Assembly (NCBI RefSeq): GCF_025698545.1
Contig: NC_068569.1
Coordinates: 1,860,001 to 1,924,000 of the forward strand
Origin: Gossypium raimondii
Lineage: Eukaryota; Streptophyta; Magnoliopsida; Malvales; Malvaceae
DNA: 64,000 nt
Direction of reading: 5' to 3'
Each line of letters starts with the position of its first letter. The stretch's first letter is position 1. A program made the translations under genes and the position numbers. The notes beneath the pieces are model-generated. The model was not told where the DNA came from. It was given only the letters and a program-made list of their open reading frames with translations, and ran no database searches. Below, in pieces: positions 13,018 to 23,649 of this stretch.

Positions 13018-14061
13018 GGGCAAATGACCAAAAAAGCCTTTTTTTTTAAATTTATCGAAATGGGCCTATTTTTTGATTATTTACCGGAATGGGCCATTTT
13101 CCGCGAAATCGCGTCCACGTCAGCGCGATGTCAGGGTACGCGCCAGGACATCGCGTCCACGTCAGCGCGATTTGCTTACATGGACACAAATCGCGCCTAC
13201 GAGGACGCGATTTGCTGACGTGGATGAACAGTTTATGTTTTTAAGCTTGGAAAACTTTGAAAGGCCATAACTTTTCGCTCGGTTGTCCGATTGAGACGAT
13301 TTTTTTTATTTCGAATAAATTTTCAAGATCTCACGCTACGACAAATGTAGAAGGCGGTTTGTCATGATTTCGTCGAAAAAGATCCTTTTTTGCCCCTAAA
13401 TTTCGATTTTTTCGGTTTAAAATTAAATTTTAAAACATTCAAATCATTATTTTTCTTATTTATAGGTATGAGTCAGCTCATTCCACTTTTGAGAAGTTCC
13501 CTAAAATTTTCCATTTTATTCAATTTAGTCCCTAAAACCTAAATAGTCATATTTTCAAATCTAAGCTTCGTTTTTCAATTCAAATTCAATTTCATCCTTC
13601 CATAACATTCAAATATTCTTAAATACAAAAATTTCATGCTAATTTTGAAATAATTACATTTTAGTCCCTATACTCGTAACTAACAAATTATACTTTACAA
13701 ATTAGTCCCTATTCATCTCTAAGCAGTTTGTTAGCGCGTATATCTCGGAAAGTTATTCGAAATCAAAAAAAAAATTGTCTCAATCGGACAACCGAGCGAA
13801 AAGTTATGGCCTTTCAAAGTTTTTCAAGCTAAAAAACATAAACTGTTCATACCACGTCAGCAAATCGCGTCCTAGAGGGCGCTATTTGTGTCCACGTCCG
13901 CAAATCGCGCTGACGTGGACGCGATTTCCTGGAGCGTATCCTGACATCGCGCTGACGTGGCAGCGATTTCGCGGAAATGGCCCATTCCGGTAAATAATTA
14001 AAAATGTGGCCCATTTCGATAAATTTTGAAAAAAACAAGGGCTTTTTTTAGTAAAATGGCC
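13018..14061. mobile_element. Mutator-like element with ~300-bp inverted ends
   Basis: A 1044-bp element flanked by a perfect 9-bp target duplication GTCTAAGTT (13009-13017 and 14062-14070). The left arm (13018 to about 13340) and right arm (about 13730 to 14061) are long inverted repeats: both carry the phrases atttatcgaaatgggcc, ttaccggaatgggcc, cgcgatttgctgacgtgg and aaaggccataacttttcgct. A 9-bp duplication and long TIRs are characteristic of MULEs. The centre (about 13340-13730) has no transposase. The arms are unusually CpG-rich for this region, with repeated CACGTCAGCGCGAT blocks. Confidence 0.9.
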
Positions 14062-14070
14062 GTCTAAGTT

Positions 14071-14679
14071 TATAATACCTATAAAGGTTCAGTCCTTTAT
14101 TGGGTATTTTTAGATTGGTCATCTAATTTGAACCGTAAAATCTCAAACAAAAAAGCCCATCTAGGCTGATTATAGACACAAGATCCAGTAAGGTATATTA
14201 TTACACAGCCTAAACCCTGGTCGTATCCACACTGTAATATTACAACGGCAAATGTTTACATATTACAGTTTTCAGTGTTGTTAACAATAAATTTTATATT
14301 TTGAAAATATTTTCAAAATGTGAATAGTTTTCCAATGGTGAGAAATTAAGGATTTGAATGGTAATTATTTTTATATAAATGGTATATTTTTTTGTTAAAT
14401 ATAAATATTATATTAACAAACAATATATAAGTACATTATTAAAAATATTAAATTAGTCTCGCATATATTTTTAGATTTAGTTTATATTCTTCAGTAAGTT
14501 TTATAGTTTTCAAAATTTAAAATTTTAATTTTTACATAAATTTCTATTAATTTACTTTTTAATATTAGCCATGTAATAATATATTAGTGATATTATCGAG
14601 AAATCTGAAATTTTAAAATTAAAATTAACATGAACGAAGTTTAAGACTAACGTTAACCTCACTAGTAATTCGACTCTTT
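14071..14679. other. Intergenic DNA / GNL2 3' flank
   Basis: AT-rich sequence between the MULE and the stop codon of the ARF-GEF gene. It should contain that gene's 3' UTR and polyadenylation region on the minus strand. No other feature is visible. Confidence 0.6.
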
Positions 14680-17600
14680 TTATATTTCATCAGGAAAAAG
14701 CTCTTCTTTAAGTGAAGGAGCAATCCACTGTATCTGAATGTATGTAATATCCCATAGATCATCTTCTTCCTTACGTACCAAAATCCCAGTTTCCTGCATC
14801 TTCGTTATCATCTTCCTCAACAACTCCGGAACCACTTCGTGCAATTTCGTTTCCCCATATTCTCCCAAATCAGCTTTCATGCACGTATCCATCCTTCTCA
14901 ATACCCCTAACCAAAACGTCCTAAACCCTGGATTCTCCATTATCTGATTCAAGTATTGTAAATACACATCCGTCAGCAGCTCCATTGACAGCTTTAAAGT
15001 CCCCTCCATGCTTCTCGTTTCCCTCTCCGCGTTTTCCCGTCGAGAATATTCAATCATCTTTTCATGTTGATCATCCACCATAGCAAATATAACAAGATTA
15101 AAGCAGCTTATACATCTTGATGAAGAAAGTTGCAGGTCTTCAGCTAGTTTAAACCCTCTACGAAGAGCCAATATTGCATGGTTTCTTATCTCTTCTCGAC
15201 GTGCTAAGCTGGTTTTCCTTAAGGCTTCACCTAGTTTAACAAATAAACTCATTATAAAGTTGACGGATTCTATGCCTTTGGGGTTATCATCGCTTGATGA
15301 AGCACTGGTATTGCTTGAAAAGCTGTAATTGTTGGTTTGATCAGAGGCGGTTGTATACCATTGGATTAACAGCTTCACTGAGTCTGACATTAGATCGAGG
15401 ATCTTCAAGTTTTTCTCGAGAGGACTGTTTTTAAGAGCAACGAAACCAAATGCACAATCGATACAGTAAGCATAGTTTATCTTTGAGATATGGAAGGCAT
15501 CGGACATTAACATGATTAAAGCTTCCACTGCTTGATCATAGGTTTCTGGGTGTCGACCAGTGATTGAAAGCAAATGAAGAACCGATTTCCATCCTAGTTG
15601 TGTCTGCAAATTTGCTGGGTATTCTGTCAGAATCTTGCTCACTGACTGTGTTATGTACTCACAACATGTGTCGAGGATTTCTTTATCTAATTTCCACATC
15701 AAATTTATGGACTTAAAAATGAGTTCCTCGGGTGTTTTATCGGCTTGGTATGAAGCTAGAAGCTTGAGGCAGACTTTGAAAAGGCCAATAATGCCTTTTT
15801 CTGCAAATGGGAGAGGGGAAAATAAAGGGAATTGAGCAACTGCAAGTAAATAATCACTGTAAGAAGGCCAAAAAACTGGGAATCTGTGAAGGTTGGCTAA
15901 AGAGATGGCAATGATCAAATCCCAGCAGAATCCAACTGTTTCTTCTTCTTCAATGGGTGTACTGAACTTTTGGCCTTTACCAGCTGCTGCAAATATCAAA
16001 GAACGCCCAAGGTTCATCAATGCTTCAACGGGCAACTGAAAGCTGTTGCCAAATATACTCCCGATTTGGCATTGTCTTATAATCTTCAAATTTTGTTCGA
16101 ACTCGCTCATTCCCAGAGATATGGACTCTTCCATGCTATCTAGTGTTAGGAAATGTGAGAATCGACTAACCACACCAGCAGTGTTTTTAGAGAACTTAGA
16201 ATCATGATTGGGGAATATTACTCCGGATTCGGATTTTGAACCTTCTGGTGCATCTGATGACGAAGCGACGTCGAATTCGATGACCGATTGAGGAAGTAGT
16301 CTAAGCCGTTTGAGTTTCAACAAGCAGTCGATGATGTTCCTCCAACCGCCTCGAAGCGACCTTCCAAAGTTGTTAGCTATGGTGAAAAGCGCAAGTGTAG
16401 CCATTCTTGGTTTCATATCATTGCTGAACGCAAACAGGGTTTCTTCGGCCGATGCATACGGGTTCAAAAGCGTCGTAAATTTACAAAATGACGCGACAAG
16501 CTCGTCGAGCGTGTCGGCCAGCCCATACTGAGCTATCCTAGCTAAAGAGATCAAACCTTCAATACATTCGTGTAGCATTTCATCTTCGTCTGCATGTTCA
16601 AAGAACGCTGAAAGAGCTGAAATCGTCGGGCCGGCAACGCAGGCAAACATATCTCTTCCCAATCGACGATCGAAATCACAAAGGATATACGGTTGCATTA
16701 GTTTAGCTCGGTTCATCAACTCGATCCATCGGCTCGGGTTCATCTCTACCGGACCAGATTGACCGAAAAGCGTGATCGCATTATTCGAAATGGAATGAAA
16801 AAGCTCAGACAGATACTCTCTAGGAAGATCTTGCCCACCATTAATTGCTCTATTGTTCCTTATAAACTCATCTTCCGTCATCTTCTTCTTCACTTGTGGA
16901 TTATGTTGATCCGTATTAAGCATAATAAGAGAATAACAAAGAATAAACACCGAATCCTTCGTCACAAATATTTCCGACGATTGTTGATCAAAGAATCTCT
17001 CCGAGAAAGCTTCGAGTATTCTCTGAATCTTCTGTGACTCTCCGGGGAGTCTGAACGTTTCAAGATAAGTTCGTAAAGCAGAATCGAGAATCATGCCATG
17101 AAATTCAAAAGTTGCAGTGAATTCTTTAAGAACTTGAATGTGAAGTTCATCAGGGTCACCCAGATAATCACCGATCATGTTCTTATCCAGCCCCGGAGTG
17201 TATCGGAAAAAAAAGGCAAAAGATTTAGGATTCGGTGGATCAGAAACCAATTGACAATGTTTCAGATACTCCAATCCTTTCTTTTCATCTCGACTGAAAT
17301 GACTAGCACCAATCAAAATCTTCCTTTTTTGAGCTTTCCTTACACGTATATATTCCACCCAAGTTTCTAAATCATCCTTGGGTTTCTCTACCCAAAAGGG
17401 TCTGTATTCTTTAATTTCAATAGGATATGGATCTGATGGGGTTGAATCTTCTTCTTTATCGATGTTTGTAGAAATGCTATGAATCATAATAATCAATCCT
17501 TCGAAAGCTTGGACTTGTAATGTCGAGGTTGGACCGTTCCCTGGAAAGGCTTGCTTGCATAGCAACTTCCCTACATCTTCGAAAATGTTTCTGCAAACCG

Positions 17601-19075
17601 GATCACAATCGTAATTTACATAAGCTTCGATTACAAACGTCGGTTGCCTGAAAAAATTTATAATTGCTTCCAATGCCACTTCCTGGAGTTGCAAAGAAAC
17701 TCCTGGTGCGGCGATTCTCAACAATACAAACGAAAAGAAAGCCTCTAATTGAAGACGTATGAACCTGCAAAAAGGGAAAAAAGTAATAATTATTTTTATT
17801 ATAATTTGGTATAATGTAAAATTTAATCTTCAATACTTACAGATTTGATTAAATTAGTTAAAATTGACCTTTAATTTTAAAAAAAAATTAAATTTTTTGT
17901 TGTTTTTCTAATAAAAATACATTAAAATTTTAAATATGACAATTTGACCTTCAATTTTTTATTATTTTTTATAAATTTTATATTAATTGATAAATAATGT
18001 AATATAAATATGGAATACATATTAACCAACATGCAGATTAACAAGCTAACATCATTCCATGGAAAAAGAAATAAAACCTGCGAAGAAAGTGATAGATATT
18101 CAAGACGGTGCTGCAAATCATGGAAAGAACGAGTGGGGTTGAACAAGTCCCGTAATGGATCAAATGGTGAAATAAATCATCTTGTACCATCCTCAAAAGC
18201 TTTGGGTGTTTCCCAATTTCATCACCGCTTAATTCTATAGCACAGTTTATCAAAACCAATGCGAAAAGTTGAACATCTTCATCGGCTGTGTGACAAATTG
18301 GTCCTTCAGTATTGTCCACAACTTCAACTACATTCAACAAAGAACATAAGAACTGGAAAATATCGACGGCGCAACGTATTCCGTACCCCGAGTTTTCATC
18401 GATGTCGTCGGTCTCGGATTCCGAGCTCTCCCCTTCGTTAACGTCGACATCGGACAATCGCGAAAAGATTATCTGAATCAACTCGTGCATGGTATGCCTT
18501 GCCGTGCGTTGAAGCAGATCTCCCCTGGTTACTGATTGTTGAACGACCTGAAAACATGTATTCACGATGGTACAAACAGCCTGATCGGTGAGCAAAACCG
18601 AAGCATTGTGTCTCATCGTCGCTGTTAAAACCTGTAAAATTTTCATCATTACAGCGTCTTCTGAAACAGGGTCTGTTTGTTCCAAGCGGCAGCTGGTGAT
18701 CCCTGTAACGACGATGTTAATAGCGTCTTTGGCTCCTGGGGTTTTCTCATCGAAGATACCGAGTTTAAGAATCTTCAAAATAGCTGAAAGAGCAACTCCG
18801 GTGGCAGCTGCTGGGATACCATCGCTTTGAACAACGTCAAGGAAAGGGGAGAGATAAATGCAAGGATCAATGGTTCGCCATTCTTGATGTGGATTGAAGA
18901 TGAAACCCCTTAATGATTTCAAGGATTGTTGGAGCGAAGAGTCAAAATAATCTTCTTGGGGTGAAATGAATTGAGATGTGGGATCGATCGGCCGCCGTAT
19001 CACGGCTAGAACTGCCCCCACCTCGGTGTTCAACATGCAAGAGAGTCCCAGCTCTTTCCTCTTCGATTTCAGCAT
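14680..19075 (-). CDS. GNL2: ARF guanine-nucleotide exchange factor, GNOM-like 2
   Basis: A large GBF/GNOM-type ARF-GEF that activates ARF GTPases on endomembranes; in Arabidopsis GNL2 is the pollen-expressed member. Two exons: 18078-19075 and 14680-17764, joined CAG|GT...CAG|GT with codon AG|G (Arg333). The product is 1360 aa, close to the known size of about 1370. The start is the ATG at 19075 (MLKSKRKELG); an in-frame ATG 19 codons upstream is less likely. The N-terminal half matches the DCB/HUS part. The Sec7 domain spans about residues 474-670 and contains the catalytic glutamic finger in FRLPGESQKIQ (Glu575) and the LNTDQHNPQV motif. The downstream HDS-like region runs to the C-terminus. 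GNL2 is favoured over GNOM by length and the simple exon layout, but orthology was not tested. Only about 530 bp separate its start from the stop codon of the upstream ALDH gene. Confidence 0.92.
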
Positions 19076-19603
19076 GTCTTTCTTCTTATAAAAAAAAAGC
19101 CTAGGAATCTTAGTTTTTTTTTTTTCATGCATGGAATAATAATATTAGGGTGTGGGAGTTGAGTGTTTTTTTCCTCATGTGATTAGTGAGAAAAACAGTA
19201 ATTAACTGTAATTAACGTGAATGTGAAAGAAAGAAAATCATTTCTCCAAAAAATTTGGAAGAAAGGTAGGCGGATTGTTTGCTAAACTTGAGGTTAATTA
19301 AATACTTTGTTAATTTACCGTCTTTAGTAAATTTATATGGTTAAGGGTGAATATTTGAAGACTTCTACCACTAATATCTCCTCCATTTGTTCAGTTTTAT
19401 TGACTTAAAAAAATTTATTTTTTTTTGAGAGAGAGAATTATAAGATATAATAGATTGGACCCCAAAAAAATTACATTGATTAACCATTCGCTAGCATACT
19501 AGACCATTTATTATGGAAATCAAATCAGAATATCACAAACCAGATTATATTATCGGTAGATTGCTATAAAACCAGCTCCGGTGTTCATAATCACTCTGCT
19601 TAT

Positions 19604-22600
19604 TTAGTGCCAGGGAGAATCATGAATGGGAGTAACAATGGACTTGATTTGCAGATACTGGTTAAGGGCATCCAAACCAAATTCCCTTCCAAAGCCACTC
19701 ATCTTATATCCACCATAAGGGCAATCCACATCAAATGCTGTGTAACAATTGAGCCATATAATCCCCGCTCGGATGGATCTTGACACCGTGTTCGCCACGT
19801 TCAAGTTCTTGGTTATGACCCCTGCTGCTAGCCCATATGTTGTGTTGTTTGCTCTCTTTATTGCTTCTTCCATTGTTCTGAAAATTAATCAAACCACTCA
19901 ATAATTTGAAAACACCCAAAAACAAACAATAGGAAAGGAAAGAAAATTTACTTGAATTTCATCAATGACATCACGGGACCAAAAATTTCTTCTTTTGCTA
20001 TAGTCATGTCCTCCTGTATGTGTGCACAAACAAAATTACTCAATTGTTAAAGCAAACTTCCAAAAAGTAAATCTATTATAAAGATGGGATTAAATTAATT
20101 TTTTTATTATTAAATGAATCAAATCTAACATTTAATCCCGCCCCTGTAATATAATATAGGTACCTCAATAGCATAGTTATTTTCTAAGGAATTCACCTTA
20201 ACATCAGTAAATATCGTAGGCTCAATGTAGAATCCCTTGCTGCCCAGCCGCTTGCCCCCTGTTAACAACGTAGCTCCTTCTCTTTTTCCATGCTCAATGT
20301 ATGAGAGAATTTTCTCGAATTGCTTCTTATCGGTCTATGTCATTTGGTCAAACATTGCGTTAATTAAAGGAACTAGAATACATATATAAAAATAAGGTTA
20401 AAATATATCATAAGTACTTGTACTCTTTATAAATTTAAAATTTAGTCTCTTTAATTTTTAAATTTCAAAATTCAAGCTCATTACAATATTACTTTTTAGT
20501 TACATTGCTACCACGTGAATATTTTTTAACTTTAAAATGTCATATCAACCAATTTAACAAAAAAATTAATTGTATCAATAATTGAACCTCAATTTTGATA
20601 TCTGAAATGTAAAAGGATTAAATTCATGAAAATAAAAATACAGAAACTAAATTTAAATTTCAAATGTGTGAAAAATACAGAGATTTATGACATATTTTAA
20701 CTTAAAAATAATAGTATAACTTATCCATTATCATTCTTACTTGGGGTCCTTGATTAACTCGAAAATCAAAAGGATCTCCAATTACCCATGCATTTGCCTT
20801 CTCTACCAACTTTTTTACAAAAATTTCATAAATTCCTTCTTGAACATAAACACGAGAGCTTGCAACACAAATTTCCCCCTATGAAATTTAGAAAAAATGA
20901 GAAAAATTAGGCTGATAATGACATGCAATAAGAGCAACCCACACACACACACACTTACTTTGTTGTAAAAGATGGCATTGAAAGCAATATTTACAGCCTG
21001 ATCAATATCAGCATCTTCAAATATTAATAGAGGTGATTTTCCACCCAACTCCAATGACACTGGTTTCAGATTGCTTGCTGCTGCTGCTGTCATTATCTTA
21101 CGTCCAACTTCAGTAGACCCCGTAAAAGTCACCTGAAAATCCACCCAACATAATAATATTTCTTCATAAATGTGTGTTTAGTTAAGTTTCTCATCCTAAA
21201 CATGAAACTAAAGTCTCACTTTATCAATGTCCATATGAGAGCTAATGGCAGCTCCCGCAGTCTCTCCAAATCCATTTACAACATTCAGCACTCCGTCAGG
21301 GAGGCCAGCCTGAAATCAATAAAAAACCATTTAATCATTTTAAAAGGGTTTTATACAAATTATCTAAAGCTTAACTACCAGCTTAGCGAGATGAGCATAA
21401 TAAAGAGCCGAGAGAGGAGTCTGCTCAGCAGGCTTGACGACCATGGTGCATCCTGCGGCTAATGCCGGGCCAGCTTTCATGAAAAACATGATAGTGGGAA
21501 AATTCCAGGGAATTATACTTCCGACTACTCCAATGGGTTCCCTCAGAGTGTAGCCCTGAAATCCTTTGGACAATTTTAACACTGTTCCATGAATTTTATC
21601 GGCTGCACCTGCATAGTAACGAAGATTCCTTGCTGCACCTGGGATGTCCATGGCCTTACAATGAGAGAACAGCTTGCCCCCATTGATAGCATCCAGTGCG
21701 GCTAATTCTTCTACGTTTTCTTCAATTAGATCTGCGAACTTCATCATGATCCTTCCCCGCTCCTGATATCCAATTTAAGGGGAAATTTTCAAAAGAAGAA
21801 TATGCCAAGTGAAGAAGTATAGCAAGCAAAATGGCAATATTTAACCTTCCATCTTTTGGCATAAGCATTTGTATATATATTTTATTGTTCTCTTGGTAAA
21901 TAAAGAGGCTAAGCCTTAAACAGCAGTTAATCAAATTGATTAAGATGGATGAATTTAAACAGTCTAGTAGTCATTTAATTAACATGCATGAATATACTTA
22001 TTTAAAATGCGTGAATGTAATAGATTATATTAAGATACATGTATACTATGATGTGAGTGAACAAATAAAAGAAAATTTTCATTCCATTACCATCTCTAAA
22101 TTCTATCCAACAGCTTCCAACAATATATTTTGATTTTTTTTATTCATATATTTTGAATCTTTGATGCATACATAATTACCCTTCCTTTATGAACAACTAT
22201 ACCTACGTAACTTAATGCAGTATTTAGACCATAACATATCACAAGTAAAATTTACAGTTACAGTTACAGTTACACAAAGTTCATTAAAATACATAATAAC
22301 AACACGTTCATCATGAAAGATAACATTAATCATCGAAATAATTAAATAAATTAATAACACCGACACCATATCCAACTAATTAATTCAAGAAACTCGTATA
22401 AAGATATGAAAATGAAGTTGAATATGTTAAGATATGTGATCATCAATCCGAAAAGCAAAATTACATTACTCTGTATCCTATGACGTGTTGAAATACTAAT
22501 CTTAAATTAGGGTTGGGAAGCGGGACCTCATAAATTTAAAAGGTTAAAATTAAATTAAATATATATTTTAAATTAAAATTTTAAGGTACAAAAATTTCCA

Positions 22601-23447
22601 TCTAGTGGACGCGAGAATCATCCATTGTAATATATCTAGATAAATAATTGAATACCTTGTCAAAGAAAAAAGTTTCACTTGTCAATCTAGATAATAATCT
22701 TTTTTTCTTTTTATAGACTTCAACTAATACATTGTATTAAGAGTACTGTATTCCCGCGATTTATCAGTAAAACACACACAAAGGAAGTGGTTAAAAATAG
22801 CTGAACTATTGGCTTAACTGATGGACCATTTGGTTTTTATTCAAAACAACCGAATAGAAACGCCGACTCCGTGACCAGTATGTAGTAACTACTGAGGCTA
22901 ATAAGCTGCCAAAAGGAGTTTCGTTTTTTTTTTAAATATCGACAGATCATAGACACAAGATTTGAAAATTAGCTTGTTGAATAAGAAAATATATGTATAT
23001 AATATATATGATTGATTTGAACGCATAGCAAAAGGATTTAGAAGAAGAGAAAAAGTATGCAGTAAAACGTACTGAGCCGGACATGCGAGGCCAAGGGCCA
23101 TGGTCAAAAGCTTGACGCGCAGCCTTCACAGCCAAATCAATATCCTCTTTATCTCCTTCTGAAACTCGTGTTATCGCTTCCCCTGTTCTTGGATCAATTG
23201 CCTCGAACGTTTTCCCTGTAGCAATCAAATCATTCAAATTCAAAAGTAAAAAGGAAATCAAGTGAGTTCACTTATCTATCAGAGAAAGGAAGGGAGGGAA
23301 AAAAAGAAGAGACATGGAAATGGAACGAAAGATACCAGAAACGGAATCCACAAAGTTGCCATTGATGAAGAGCTTGGTGAATTTTATTGGCGGAACCTTG
23401 AAAACAGATTCAGAGGCTTTGGAACTTCCGTTGTATTCGCCGGCCAT
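19604..23447 (-). CDS. ALDH2C4: Cytosolic aldehyde dehydrogenase, ALDH2C4-like
   Basis: NAD(P)-dependent aldehyde dehydrogenase of plant family 2C, whose Arabidopsis member (REF1) oxidises sinapaldehyde and coniferaldehyde to sinapic and ferulic acid. Nine exons: 23336-23447, 23073-23215, 21379-21762, 21220-21309, 20959-21132, 20741-20878, 20197-20334, 19952-20013, 19604-19877. They sum to 1515 nt, 504 aa, all with GT-AG borders and in frame. There is no targeting peptide ([15 protein letters not shown]), which fits the cytosolic class and not the mitochondrial 2B class. Visible motifs are the cofactor-binding FTGSTEVG (residues 246-253), the general base in LELGGKSP (Glu271) and the catalytic cysteine in GEICVASSR (Cys305). 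The first intron pair is long (intron 2 is 1.3 kb) and intron 6 houses a MITE. Substrate preference cannot be read from sequence; a benzaldehyde-type activity is possible. Confidence 0.93.
20396..20702. mobile_element. MITE in ALDH intron 6, 9-bp duplication
   Basis: A 307-bp unit with inverted ends ggttaaaatatatcataagt (left) and agttaaaatatgtcataaat (right end, reversed). It is flanked by a 9-bp direct repeat TAAAAATAA (20387-20395, 20703-20711). It fills most of the 406-bp intron 6 of the ALDH gene. A 9-bp duplication points to a Mutator-type MITE, although the low-complexity flank makes chance matching more likely than for the other elements. Confidence 0.65.
20940..20954. repeat. (CA)n microsatellite in ALDH intron 5
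   Basis: About seven CA units lying only a few bases from the splice donor of exon 5 (donor GT at 20958-20957, minus strand). Confidence 0.8.
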
Positions 23448-23614
23448 TTCTAATTTCTCCGTCTCTGCCTCTCTCTTACTGGGTTATGTAATGGAACAAC
23501 AAGAGCTGAAGAGGCCTTTATTTTATTTACTTCTATTTTCTCGTTTTTGGATAAATTAGAGCTCGTTTTATCTTTCGTGTGCCAATGAGTTGAGCTACCT
23601 CATCCCTCCATCTG

Positions 23615-23622
23615 TATTTAAA
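23615..23622 (-). promoter_or_regulatory. Possible TATA box of the ALDH gene
   Basis: The minus strand reads TTTAAATA here, 168 bp upstream of the ATG, a plausible distance for a plant TATA element with a 5' UTR of about 135 nt. It is AT-rich sequence, so the call is tentative. Confidence 0.4.
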
Positions 23623-23649
23623 GCCGTAAAACCTTGTTATTCTTTTTAC

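Noticed and set aside
13024-14038. Open frames rich in Arg/Pro within the MULE
   Set aside because: They appear as mirror images in both inverted arms and result from the CGCGTCCACGTCAG repeat, not from coding.
15635-17370. Several plus-strand frames of 66-92 codons
   Set aside because: Antisense shadows of the ARF-GEF second exon.
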